DNA of 64,000 nt from Mycogone perniciosa (Eukaryota; Ascomycota; Sordariomycetes; Hypocreales; Hypocreaceae): NCBI GenBank assembly GCA_025331125.1, contig JAOALB010000066.1, forward strand, positions 56,942 to 120,941, in the 5' to 3' direction. Positions 13,366-24,672 of this stretch are shown in pieces. Under the pieces are notes generated by a model that was not told where the DNA came from, did not search any database, and was given only the letters and a program-made list of their open reading frames with translations. A program made the translations under genes and the position numbers. Numbering within the stretch: position 1 is the first letter of the stretch; each line of letters starts with the position of its first letter.

Positions 13366-13537
13366 TGTTACGGCACTGACTGTAACGCAATGTTAATGCC
13401 CTGTTACGTAAGCTCCAGTTACATAACCAGGCCCTAATGCATTCCTAGCTATAGCTTTCCGTAAAGCCTTAGGGCTTCCTTACTCTCTACAGTACAATAA
13501 CAATATTTACCCTAACCTGCCTTCCTATACTGTAATA
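13366..13537 (+). repeat. 5' LTR of Gypsy-1 copy 1
   Basis: 172 bp, directly repeated at 19894-20065 and in the second copy at 28749-28920 and 41442-41613. It starts TGTTACGGCAC and ends CTGTAATA. It carries more A in place of G than its partner LTR. Confidence 0.95.
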
Positions 13538-14838
13538 GTTTATGCTGTCCCTCTACTTAGCTGCGCTGTCGCGAGGTATATACCTAACCAATTATAAACT
13601 TCCCTAAATCCCCCCTTTAATCCTAAACCTACAATAATGCCTCTACAGCCTAGCCCTCGCCCTTTAAACCCTATACCTATAAAAAACCAATTATAAGCGA
13701 GATAAATATAGATGCCCTAAACCTTGCCCTATAACCTAACCTAGCCTAATAGACTATAGTCCTCGCTATAAAGCTGGCGCCTTTCCCTTTCCTCCTTAAA
13801 ACCCTATAAAAATCTAGCATTAATAGCGACTGTATATATTTAATAAACGCGATTATTAGGGACAATAACCTTCGCTACCAGTTCTGTTTCTTTAATTAAG
13901 CAATAAATAAAGGCTTAGCTTAATAGGAAAAATAAAAGTAAACCTTTAAGTGGGAAATCTTAAAATAGGTAGCCGAAAACTAAGACTTAAAAGCATAAAT
14001 TAAAGCTTAAGTTAAAGCCTTAAATACAGCTTTACTATTAAACTTTAAAAATAATAATTTACCTGGCTGCTATTAAATTAAAGACTTGAAATAATTTAAT
14101 AGTAAGTAAAAAGATATTATTAAATGCTAGTAAAAATATATTAACTAGCGCTTTTAAATTAATATTACCTTTACAGGTAATTAGTTAATCTTTTTAATTA
14201 AATTTAAAAAGATTTTATATATTGCAGGCCTTTTAAAGGGAAATATATATTAATTATAATAAAGAAACTTTAATACTATTATCGAGAATCCTAATAACCC
14301 CGCCTAATAGCACTAAAAGACTAATATAATACTTTTTATTAATTTTAATAAGCAATATAAAATAATTAACTTATCTTAAAAGGCATTGCAGTCTTTTAAT
14401 AACCTATATATACTAAATAAGCCTTTCTAAAACTTTATAGTAGAGTTGTTTATACTAGGCAGCAAATATAGTAAAACTGTTAAGCAGATAGTAAAGGCCT
14501 TAAAGATAAAGGTCTTTTAGGAACTTACTAACGCTATAAAAACCTAAGTAATTAAGCTAGACAAGTTTAACTTTACCGAATAGTATTAACTCTATTAAAC
14601 TATCTATAATAGGCTTTAAAAAGGCGCCTACTATAATGCCTTCCGCGCCGCCTAAATAGGCTGGCGTTAATAAAGCTATTAATAATAGCAGTAATACTAT
14701 TAACGCTAGCAAAATAACCAAGCAAATAACTAAGCCGCTGCCCTAGCGCCGACTAGCAACCTAATATAGCTGGATACTGTATATACTATACCACCTTGCC
14801 TTTAAATCTTTTATAAGGAATATATTGCTAAAAGACTA

Positions 14839-14880
14839 TACTTTTACTGCAAAAAAGTAAATTATAGCCTTAATAAGTGT
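14839..14880 (+). pseudogene. Gag CCHC zinc knuckle relic of Gypsy-1 copy 1
   Basis: Reading the plus strand gives Y-F-Y-C-K-K-V-N-Y-S-L-N-K-C. The second copy (about 30229-30270) reads Y-F-Y-C-K-K-P-G-Y-S-L-N-K-Y. Together they fit C-x2-C-x4-H-x4-C, with Cys and His codons turned into Tyr by G-to-A and C-to-T changes. This is the nucleic-acid-binding knuckle of a retrotransposon Gag. The Gag region as a whole runs roughly 13640-15340 and is full of stops. Confidence 0.75.
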
Positions 14881-15339
14881 AATAAAAAAAAGTAGGCTAA
14901 TATATATTAAGGAAATCTATATTAAGTATAAAATTAAAATTACTAAATCCAGCTATACTAGCTATGCCTTAACCTAGCAGTACTTTAAAGCTAGCAGCAG
15001 AATAGCTTAGTAAGGTATAATAACTAAACCCCAGTAGTATATTAATACTACCTATAACGCCTAGTTAACCTATAAATCCAGGCTTTAAATAATATACCCT
15101 CTTTAAGTATTAATAAAGACAATAACAGTAGCGCTGCTTTATTAACTTTTAACTTACCCTAGTTTAGCTAGCTATATTTATTAGGAACCTAAACCTAATT
15201 TATAAACTAAAGAAAAAATTAACCTTTATTAAAAGTTATAAATAAAGGTTAACTGTAAACAGTATTATTATCCTAAAATAAATCTACTGCTGCCTTTTTA
15301 ATTAAAAACCCATTAAACTTAAATTAATAGACAGTAAAT

Positions 15340-17900
15340 CCCTCTTAATATAAACTATACTATCCCTTATATATGATATTTATATTAATATAAAAGCTTT
15401 AATAGATAGCGGCTATATACTTTAAGCTTTTACTAGCTGCGCCTTTATTAAGCAATTTAGCATTACTACCTAATAACTACTATTTACTAAAAACCTTTTT
15501 TTTATTAATAAAAGTATAGTTAATAAAATTTTAAACTTTTTTATTATATAAACTATAATTAGCTTTTATAAAAAACTTTGCCTCTTTTTTATTATAAATA
15601 TCCTTAATAATATACCTATTATCCTTAGCCTCCTATAATTAAAAAAATATAACCTTAATATTAACTAAAAAAAATTAACTATTACTTTTAAATCCTATTA
15701 CTATTATAATTATTGCCTTTTAAAGAATATAGCTAGCCTTATATAAATTTTAATAGCAGTTAAAATAAAAAACAACTTCGCTAAAGCTAATATAAAGAAT
15801 ATACATTACCAGCAACTAACAGTTAAAAATGCCTTAAACAAAGTAAAGCCTAACCTAACTAAATAAAAAACTATACTATACCAGTAACCATTAGTTAAAA
15901 ATACTTAAAAAAAGGAAAACTGCAACCTAACCAGAAAGGGAGCTTATAAACTGTATATTCTATAAACCTTAACATTAAACCAAGATTACTATATAACCTG
16001 CAGGTATAGCAGAACTAATAATAAAGAAATACAGGCATAAATAATCCTAAACCAAATATACGTAAAGCCGCTGCCCGCCCTTATAATCTGCAGTTAATAA
16101 TAAAAAGGAAAACCTCTATTAAAGCTACTACTACTACCTTTTAATATACTGCTTCTGCAAAATTAAACTAAACCTTAAAATCAAAAAGTATACTTAAATA
16201 TAGCAGATATATAAATAATAGCAGCTATAAACTTTATTACCTTCTATCGTTAACTATATATCCGCGCAATAAGAGTAACCTAAAAAAAGATTAACTAAGC
16301 TATCGAGATTAAAGAACCAGCGCCTACTAGCCTGCTAAAGCTTTTAGACAAGTTTTTCCAATAAATATTTACAGGATAGGGAAACTATATTAAAGTAAAA
16401 ATAGTATTATTAAAAGAAATATATAACTTTATTAATAAATACTACTCCTTAATATAATTAAAAAAGATTATAGCTGCCAATATAAAGAAATTTATAGCAG
16501 GAAAACCTAAGCTTAGTAAATTAAATATCTTAAAGAAACTGCTATTTTAACTATATAACCTATATAATACTTTCCTATTAAAAACAGCAAATAAACTTCC
16601 CTTATAATAGGCCTAAAACTATAAAATTAAAATATTACTAGGAAAAGACCCTCTATATTAAAAGAATAGGCTATTTTTATTTAATAAACTGCAGGTAATA
16701 AAAAAATAGTTAAATAATAACTTAATAAAAGGATTTATCTGCAAATCGCAAGTATAATATACTGCTCCCCTCCTTTTAACTGTAAAACTAAAAGGCAGTA
16801 TCTGCATTTATTAAAACTACTAAAGGTTAAATAATATTACTATTAAGAATTAATACCTATTGCTATTAATCCAGGAAACCCTTAATGCCTTAAGCTATAT
16901 AAAGGTATATATAAAACTTAATATTATCGCTGCGTTTAATAACCTTTATATCACTAAAGGAGATATATAGAAAATAGCATTTATTATAAAGTTTAGCCTT
17001 TTCAAGATATTAATTATACCTTTTAGCCTCTATAACGCGCCTGCTATATTCTAATACTATATTAACTACGCTCTTTATAACCTCTTTAACTACACCTATA
17101 CAGTATACTTTAATAATATCCTTATATACTCTTTAAGCTAAAAAGAATACTGAAAATATATCCGCGAAATAGTAGCCCGCCTTTAAAATACTAGCCTTTA
17201 AATAAATATTACTAAATGCAAGTTCAAGACAATAAAAATAAAATACCTTAGCCTAATTATTACCTTAAAGGGACTAGAGATAGATCCTGAGAAGGTTAAA
17301 GCTATATTAAACTGGCAATTACTTAAAAGAGTAAAAAACCTATAAAAGTTCCTCGGCTTTATAAACTTTTATTACTGTTTTATTTAAAGATACTTTAAAA
17401 TAGCTGCACCATTAAATAAACTTTTAAAGAAAGACTGACTATATATTTAAAGAGAAAAACAGCAGGAAGCCTTTAACTTAATTAAATGCACTTTTAAATT
17501 AGCCTTAGTCCTAGCCCTCTTTAACTATAATAAGCAAACAGTCCTTAAAATAAATGCCTTTAACTAGGTATTAGGCAGTATCCTATTACAGTATAATAAA
17601 AAACGCATTTTATGCTTTATTATATTCTTTTCTATAAAGTATAATACTTAAGAATGCAACTATAAAATCTATAATAAAGAACTCCTAGCTATTATTAAAG
17701 TAATAAAAGAGTAGCGCTTAAAATTATAAAGCTTATAAGAATTTAATGTTATTATAGACTATAAGAACTTTAAATACTTTACTTTAATTAAAGCCTTAAA
17801 TTAGCAATAAGTCTAATAATTTAAATTCCTCTCTGGCTTTAACTTCCGCATTATTTATTAACCTGGCTTTAAAGCTATAAAGCTTAATGCATTAAATAAA
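15340..17900 (+). pseudogene. Protease, reverse transcriptase and RNase H relic of Gypsy-1 copy 1
   Basis: The aspartic protease motif A-L-I-D-S-G is intact at 15396-15413 and is the only catalytic motif in this family here that kept its Asp. RT lies at about 16600-17200. Its active-site segment near 17100-17130 reads V-Y-F-N-N-I-L-I-Y-S, where the family has [VY]-x-D-D-I-L-I-Y-S, so both catalytic aspartates are lost by G-to-A change. RNase H at about 17540-17710 shows N-A-F-N..V-L-G-S-I-L-L-Q and Y-N-K-E-L-L-A-I-I-K. The domain order PR-RT-RH followed by integrase is diagnostic for Ty3/Gypsy. Many in-frame TAA/TAG make it non-functional. Confidence 0.88.
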
Positions 17901-18169
17901 AAAGCAGAAAATAGGCCTGCGAAATTAAATCCCTTTAATAACTAAATTAAAAACAGGCAATACACTATTTTCCCGCAGAGTTCTTTTAGCTTTAAAGTTT
18001 AGGCAATATTTTAAAAAGAAATTTTATTAGATATAGAAATATCTATAAAGGCTGCCCCTATAGCTATAACAATACTTACAGAAAATAAACTAATTAATAA
18101 CCTAATTGCAGCAGTATATAAATAAAATACTATAGCGAGAGAAATAGTAACTGCGCTTTAAGACCCTAA

Positions 18170-19620
18170 TATCCGCTAATAGCTAAAGCAGCTCTGTAAG
18201 GAACTCCAGATTGCAATAAACAACTGCCAAGTAATAAATAGCAGAATCTATTATTAAGAGCGGCTTTTTATTCCCTTTAACAATAAGCTTTATATATAAA
18301 TCCTATTTAGAAACCACTTTAGCAGCCTAGCCGGATACCTAGGCAGGTTTAAAACCCTAGACTTTATTAGCTAAATATACTAATAGCCATAAATCTTAAA
18401 AGACATTAAAGCATTTATATAAGCCTGTAAACTATATATTAAAATAAAGGCTTTATAATCCTTACTATAAGGTTTCCTTTAATTACTGCTAGTCCTATTC
18501 CGCGTATAGTTAAATATCTTTATCGACTATATTATACTACTGCCTAAATTTTACCGCTATAATATTATTTATAAGTATTTACTAGTAATAGTCTACTGCT
18601 TTATTAAAATATATTATTTTATACCTATTACTTTACTATTAATAAAAAAGCTAGCTAATAAATTTATTAGCAGGATTTACTGCCTTTATAATATACTTAA
18701 TAATATTATATTAAACTGTAATATATAATTTATATTAAAATTCTAAGAATAACTCTTAAAGTAATTAAGAGTTATATTAAAACAGTTATTAGCCTTTTAC
18801 TTTAAAATTAATGGCTAAACTAAAAGAATTAATATAAGTATAAAATAATACTTATAAACTTTTATTAACTTTTATTAAAATAACTAGGTCTATTGGCTTT
18901 TACTAGCCGAATTTGCTGTAAATAATATAGTATCTGAAACTATTAGTGTATTGCCGTTTTTTATTAACTATAGTTTTAACCCTCGCCTAGGGATAGAGCC
19001 TTTACAGCCCTGTCCGCTAAACTTTTCTGCGGCAAAGAAAAAAGAGTTTTTCCGCGCTAACGCTATTGCCGATCGATTTAAATGCATTATTATATAACTA
19101 AAAGCCCTCGCTAAAGCCTTAAGAAAAAGATATAAGGAAAACGTAAACGTATAAAAGGAGGCATTACTAGTCTATACTATTAGGCAGGAAGTCTTTATTA
19201 ATATATAAAATATAAAGATTAACTAGCTAATAAAAAAGCTGGATAATAAATAGGCGGGACTTTATATAATAATAAAGGTATATTTATAAGCCTGCGCTAT
19301 TAGTTTACTAAAAGGTATAAAGATCTTCTTAGTCTTATATAACTCTTTCCTGCAACCTAAAACACCCACTTTACTGCGCCTTAAGTAAAAGACAATTAAT
19401 AAAGCTAAGTTAAAGAATATTTAAGGCAGGGTATTAGAAAAGGAAAATAGTATAGATAAAATATAAAAGAAGTAGGAGTTTAAAGCGCTCTTAGATTATT
19501 ATAATAATAACAGTTTCCACTACTTTATTAAATAAAGATACTATACTACTATATAGCAACTAGCTAAAGACCTATAAAGCTAAGAGAGGGTAATATAAGA
19601 CTTTTATATAAAAAACCTAA
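18170..19620 (+). pseudogene. Integrase and probable chromodomain relic of Gypsy-1 copy 1
   Basis: After RNase H, plus-strand segments match integrase landmarks: S-L-A-G-Y-L-G-R-F-K-T-L near 18325-18360 (usual S-P-x-A-G-H-x-G-x-x-K-T), I-D-Y-I-I-L-L-P near 18517-18542, and P-F-F-I-N-Y-S-F-N-P-R near 18955-18990. K-G-I-K-I-F-L-V-L-Y-N-S-F-L-Q-P at about 19312-19362 corresponds to the x-V-F-H-V-S-L-L-x-P end. At 19430-19620, E-K-E-N-S-I-D followed by H-Y-F-I-K-x-R-Y-Y-T and a D-F-Y end looks like a degraded chromodomain, a C-terminal module that guides integration to heterochromatin in chromoviruses. The chromodomain call is weaker than the integrase call. Confidence 0.75.
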
Positions 19621-19893
19621 AAAAGCCGGGCCTACTATAATAGGCACTAAAAGGGATTATAAAAAAAGAAAAAAAGGAAATAGCTAGAAAGAAATTAATA
19701 CCTGCAAAGCGCTAATTAAAAACTATACTATATTAAAGCCTATAACTAAACTATATATCATTAACACTAAAAACTATATAATTTGCTTTATTTACCTTTA
19801 TATTAGAAGTATTAAAATAGATTACCTAGAATTTCGATTTATATAAGTAATATAGCTATTCGCGGCTAAATAGCGAAATAAGAGGGGGGGTAC

Positions 19894-20065
19894 TGTTATG
19901 GCATTGACTGTGACGCGATATTGATGCCCTGTTCCGTGAGCTCCGGTCACGTGACCAGGCCTTAACGCGTTCCTAGCTATAGCTTTCCGTAAAGCCTTAG
20001 GGCTTCCTTGCTCTCTACAGCACAACAACGATATTTGCCTTAACCTGCCTTCCTGTACTGTAATA
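19894..20065 (+). repeat. 3' LTR of Gypsy-1 copy 1
   Basis: 172-bp direct repeat of 13366-13537. It keeps more CpG and GpTpG sites than the 5' LTR, for example CACGTGACC near 19948. Open frames on the minus strand here are only shadows of the LTR. Confidence 0.95.
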
Positions 20066-20542
20066 TAAAGTTTATATCTTGTAAAGGAATCCTTTAAAGT
20101 ATTATTTATAAAGTTATTAAAATTAATAAGCTTTACTTTAAAGTAATTTAATAAACCTTGCTTTAATAAACTATTTAAAATATTTATTAAATTAACTTAA
20201 TTTTGGAAAAGGTTTATAAAAAAACTAGAAAATATAACTCTATTTAAAGGAAAAGGTTTTTAAATTTAAGTTAAAAGGTAAAAGGGGTAAAGATTTCTTT
20301 AAATTATTAACTATTAAACTCTTGAATAATTATAAGTTGCTTTTTAATAATATATACTTTTATATTATCTTTAATAAGTAAATATATATAGTAGTTGAAT
20401 ATAATAGTTTAATAAAGTTTAAGGCAGTTAATATATTAAATAAAGTTATTAAAGTTATTATTTGTCTTAATATATTAAAAGGTAGACTTAATATACTTTT
20501 TATAGGATATAGTTTTAATATACTTTTAAAGCTTATAAAAGT
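20066..20542 (+). other. Unidentified degraded element X, middle piece
   Basis: This is the stretch between the Gypsy-1 target duplication (20066-20070) and the outer Copia LTR. It reads on the plus strand as a coding-like relic (for example L-D/N-I-L-F-I-G-Y-S-F near 20490-20525) and seems to continue 11991-13365. No domain is recognised. Confidence 0.4.
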
Positions 20543-20818
20543 TATAATAAAGCGTAATATAGCTATATAAGGTATAAAGAAAATAGGAATAAAGCTTAAT
20601 TTTATTAAGAAGTATACTATAATAGCCTTACTATATATATATATATAGCTAATATAAAGGAAAAGCTAAAATATATATATTATAAGCGCTTATATAATTT
20701 AATATATTGCTTATATAATATATATATTAGCTTATATTTACTATATAAGTAAAATAAAAGATCTTTAGCGCTAAGAAACCGTAATTAATAGTAAATCTTT
20801 AACTTATTTAATTTAATA
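20543..20818 (-). repeat. 3' LTR of outer Copia copy D
   Basis: About 276 bp, matching 46640-46912 and the LTRs of the two other Copia copies. The first bases TATAAT correspond to TGTCGC in less mutated copies. It lies at the left because the element is on the minus strand. Confidence 0.9.
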
Positions 20819-21019
20819 TACCCTTTAATTAAGAAAGCTATATTGAAGGCTTTATTAACTATTATTTTAGTTTATTTATAATATTATAACTATTTAACTA
20901 CACTTTTAAAGCCTTTATTATTTAATTAAAAGCTTTTTTATTATAAATATATATTAATATTCTATTATAAAGGTAAAAGGGATATAAATACTATAGCTAT
21001 TCTTAATTTATAATAATAA

Positions 21020-21980
21020 AAAGTTAAATAATAAGGCTTTTTAAATAGGTAAATTAATTTTAAATAACTAAAATAACTATATTAACTGCCTTTTAACTTT
21101 AATTTTTACTTTTCTTTTAAGTATTAATATCATTATTATTATTATTAATAATAGCAGTATAAATAATATTAATAATATTAATATAGCTTTAATAAATATT
21201 ATACCTTTTATATATTTCTTTTATAATATATTTTTATTAATTAATAATAAAATTATAAAATAAAAACAATTTATTTATTAAATATAATTACAGTTACCCT
21301 TTAAAGGTAATTTATTATAGCGCTAGTTATCTTTAAGCAGCTATACTTACTGCTACTTTTATATCAGCTAGTCTAGGTTTTACTTTTACTGTTATACTTA
21401 TACTAGCTAGTCTAGCTCCTGCTTTTACTTTTATACTTATACTAGCTAGTTTAGCTTTTATTGCTACGCTAGCCCCTGCCCCTATTACTACTGCTACTAC
21501 TTTAATTACCGCTGTAGCTATAGCTGCTCCTATAATAGTTCCTACTTCTGCCTCTACTCCTACTACTGCCTTTACTACTATATTATTATTATTTCTTTAT
21601 AAAGGTTATTTAAACTTAATAATTATGAATAAAACACATTTCTTTTAATATATTACTATTACTTACTTTTAATAATATACTATTTATTTTAATCGTAATT
21701 ATTAATATACTTTTTAATATATTTCTTTTATTTCTTTTATATTATTTTAATTAATTTTATATTTTATTACTGTTTAATATTTATATTAATTATATATTGG
21801 CTTTTTTAAACTATAAATGATAAAAGTAATTAACTAAATATATTATTCTTTTGTTATATATTTATAACTAATATAACTAAATAATAACTTAATATAAAAA
21901 GATATAATACCTTTAAGTTAATTTCTTAAAAGTAAAAGATTTAATTTATATTAAAAAAGCTATTACTTTAAGTAATAATA
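21020..21980 (-). other. 3' accessory module of Copia copy D (degraded)
   Basis: This block corresponds to the 870-bp module 56352-57221 of the copy on the right and is absent from the innermost copy. The GC-richer core at 21339-21595 matches the minus strand of the Gly/Ala-coding stretch at 56751-56909 (repeated GCTAGTCTAG, CCTGC and GCTGC units), but here most codons have been altered by transitions. No reading frame survives. Confidence 0.7.
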
Positions 21981-24286
21981 ATAATAATACTTTTTATATA
22001 TAAGTATATAAAAGGTAAAAAGCTTGAAGTAACTAATTATTATAATAATAAAGTATACTTTTTATAGTAAATAGCCTTTAAATTAATATTAAATAATTCA
22101 TTACACTTTTATATTTTTTATTTTAGTAAGTATATATTTATTAAATTTCATAATACTTTAAAGTATTTTAAGTGTTATAAAAAAAAGGCTTTAATAAATT
22201 TATTAATAAATATAAAGTAAATAAAGAAATAAAAGATAAAAAATAGTTTTACTTAATATGTTTATAAACGTTATATATTTCATATATTAATATAAAATAA
22301 GTATATATTAATTTATATATTTTTTCTATTTATAATGTATATACTTAATTAACTGTTATAATTAATAATTTAATTAATATTAAAATTAATCTTTTTGTTA
22401 AAATAATAATATAGATTTATTGCCTTTTTTATTATTTAAGTAAAGGAAAATAATTTACTTTTAATTATAAATATATTAATAATGCTTTAATATAGAATAT
22501 TCTATAAAGTAAAATTTAAAGAAGTATAATAAAATAGTTTCAGAATAATCTTTAAATATTTATATTATAAATAAAAACAATATTATTTAAAGTCATTAAA
22601 ATTTATATATTATTTTACCTTTTTATATTAAAAAGTTTAAAACTATTATATATATAAATAATAAATTAATTAATTAATTACTTTAATACTTTTTATTAAA
22701 GTTAATTAAAAACTATAATAAAATTAAAACGCTATATATTATATTTAATTCTATTATAATAGCTATATCAAGTATAGATTTTAGCTTCTTTTAATATATT
22801 TTAATAGTTACTTTTATAGCTTATATTATAGTTTTTTTAAATCTTATAATCAATATTAAAATTATAAAATATTATACTTTATTATTACACTTAAATTATT
22901 TTATAACTATTTTAAAATAAACTTTCTAAAAATAATATAGCTTATACTTTTTATAGTTTTAAATAATTTTAATTTTTAAAAACTATTATATATCTCTTTT
23001 ATTATAAAGCTTATACTTTACTTTAAAAGTATTTAATAATTTAATATAAAAAGCTTTATTATTTTAACAATATATAATTAGAATATTACTTATATAAAAT
23101 ATAATAAACATTTTTTAAGCTTAATTATAAAAGAAATAAAGCTTTTTAAAATTCAAAATTAACTTTTATTATTCTAAAATTAAAGATAATTTATTAAATT
23201 ATAATTTTAATAAATCCTTTAAGTTATATAAAGTTTTAATAAATTTTAAATATATATTTATTTATTTAAAACCTTTATACAGTTTATATATAATTGGTTT
23301 TACGTTTTTATTTTTTAAAGTATTAAAGAAAATATCTTTAATATTATATTATTTTAAATTAAAGTTAAATTCTATTATAAAAGTAATAAATATATAAAAT
23401 AAATATACTATTAAAATAACAATATATATACTTTTTATTATAAAGTATTTTTATAAATCCCTTTAAACTATAAGCCAAGCTTTATAGTATTTTAGACTTT
23501 TATTCTAATTAAACTTATATATAAAAACCTAATATATAAGTAATAGCTTTATCTTTACCTTTAAATATAGTACTTTCTATTAAATCCTTTTCATATATAG
23601 AGAATTAGCTTTATTATATATAGTTTATTTAAATCTATTTTTAACTAGGTATTTCATAAGCTTTTCTTAGTTCTTAATAATTTTATTAAATCCTTTTAAT
23701 AGATATTTAATTTATTAAAAGTAATACTTTTTTAAAAGGAAGCTTTATAGTGTATTATTATATTAAAAATAATAAATACTATTATTATCCTCTTTAATTT
23801 ATTATTTATTACCCTTTATTAATTAAATAATAATTAATATAATATTAAATTAAAAAGCTTTATAATTATTAAATATATATTAAATCTATTACTTTTAAAA
23901 GTAATATTTAAAGTATATATTTTAATTTTATATATAAATGATATTTATTAACCTTTTTTATAAACTATTCTTTTTAAATTTTTAAGCTTTTATAAATATT
24001 AATTATTATTTTATTATTTTAAAGATTTTTAATTAAGTTTTCTTTAAATTAACTTTTTTATTATAAAAGTAAATAAACCTTGATTATATTAATTTACATT
24101 AAGCCTTTATAAATAATGATTTTATATTAATTATTATACCTTCAATATTAAAAACTATTTTTTTATTTTTAAGTTTTCCTTAAAGACTTATTATATACTT
24201 TTAAAAGTATTGCTTTATTTATTTATAAATATATTAACTTTATTTATAAAGATTAATCTTTTAATTGTAGCTTTTAATATTTAAAG

Positions 24287-24672
24287 TGTCACAACCCGAC
24301 TATTTAAGAACGTAATATAGTATCTACCTAAAGGAACATTAAATAAATAAACCAATCAGTATTAGATTACTTAGGTCACTATAGACTATTTAGTAATCCC
24401 TGTAAACTAATAACAGGATTTACCTGGATTGCTAGGAAAATAAATATAATTTAAGGTAATCTATAATTATTCCTTTTATATATATATATAATCAATTTAT
24501 TATTTATTTAATATAGTTACTTAAACAGTTATTAATAATTAAATTTACTAAAACTACCTATTTTATAGAATTATAACTGTATTACTTTATATAGTATTTA
24601 TCTTTAACCTCTTTATTAATATAAACCTATAAACCTTAGTTTAACTGTTAAGAGTTAACCTAGATTATTATA
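24287..24672 (+). repeat. 5' LTR of Gypsy-2
   Basis: 386 bp, repeated at 43810-44195 with transition differences. It contains a shared ATTACTTAGG block and a (TA)n-rich middle. TG is intact at the start. Confidence 0.92.

Larger units (their letters stand above)
13366..20065 (+). mobile_element. Ty3/Gypsy LTR retrotransposon, Gypsy-1 copy 1 (complete, RIP-inactivated)
   Basis: A complete 6700-bp element with 172-bp LTRs at both ends, flanked by a perfect 5-bp target duplication TAAAG (13361-13365 and 20066-20070). LTRs start TGTTA and end TAATA, the latter explained by C-to-T change of a TAACA end. A polypurine tract (19881-19890, AGAGGGGGGG) lies 3 bp before the 3' LTR, which fixes the plus-strand orientation. 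Internal order is zinc knuckle, protease, RT, RNase H, integrase and a likely chromodomain, so this is a chromovirus-type Ty3/Gypsy. Every domain contains stops and the RT active site is Asn-Asn, so it is dead. The two LTRs differ almost only by transitions, with more G-to-A change in the 5' LTR. Confidence 0.93.

Noticed and set aside
19822..20028. Minus-strand open frame of 68 codons across the Gypsy-1 3' LTR (also 41382-41579 in copy 2)
   Set aside because: It lies antisense to the LTR and is open only because the LTR is less mutated. The same shadow appears in both copies and has no independent support.
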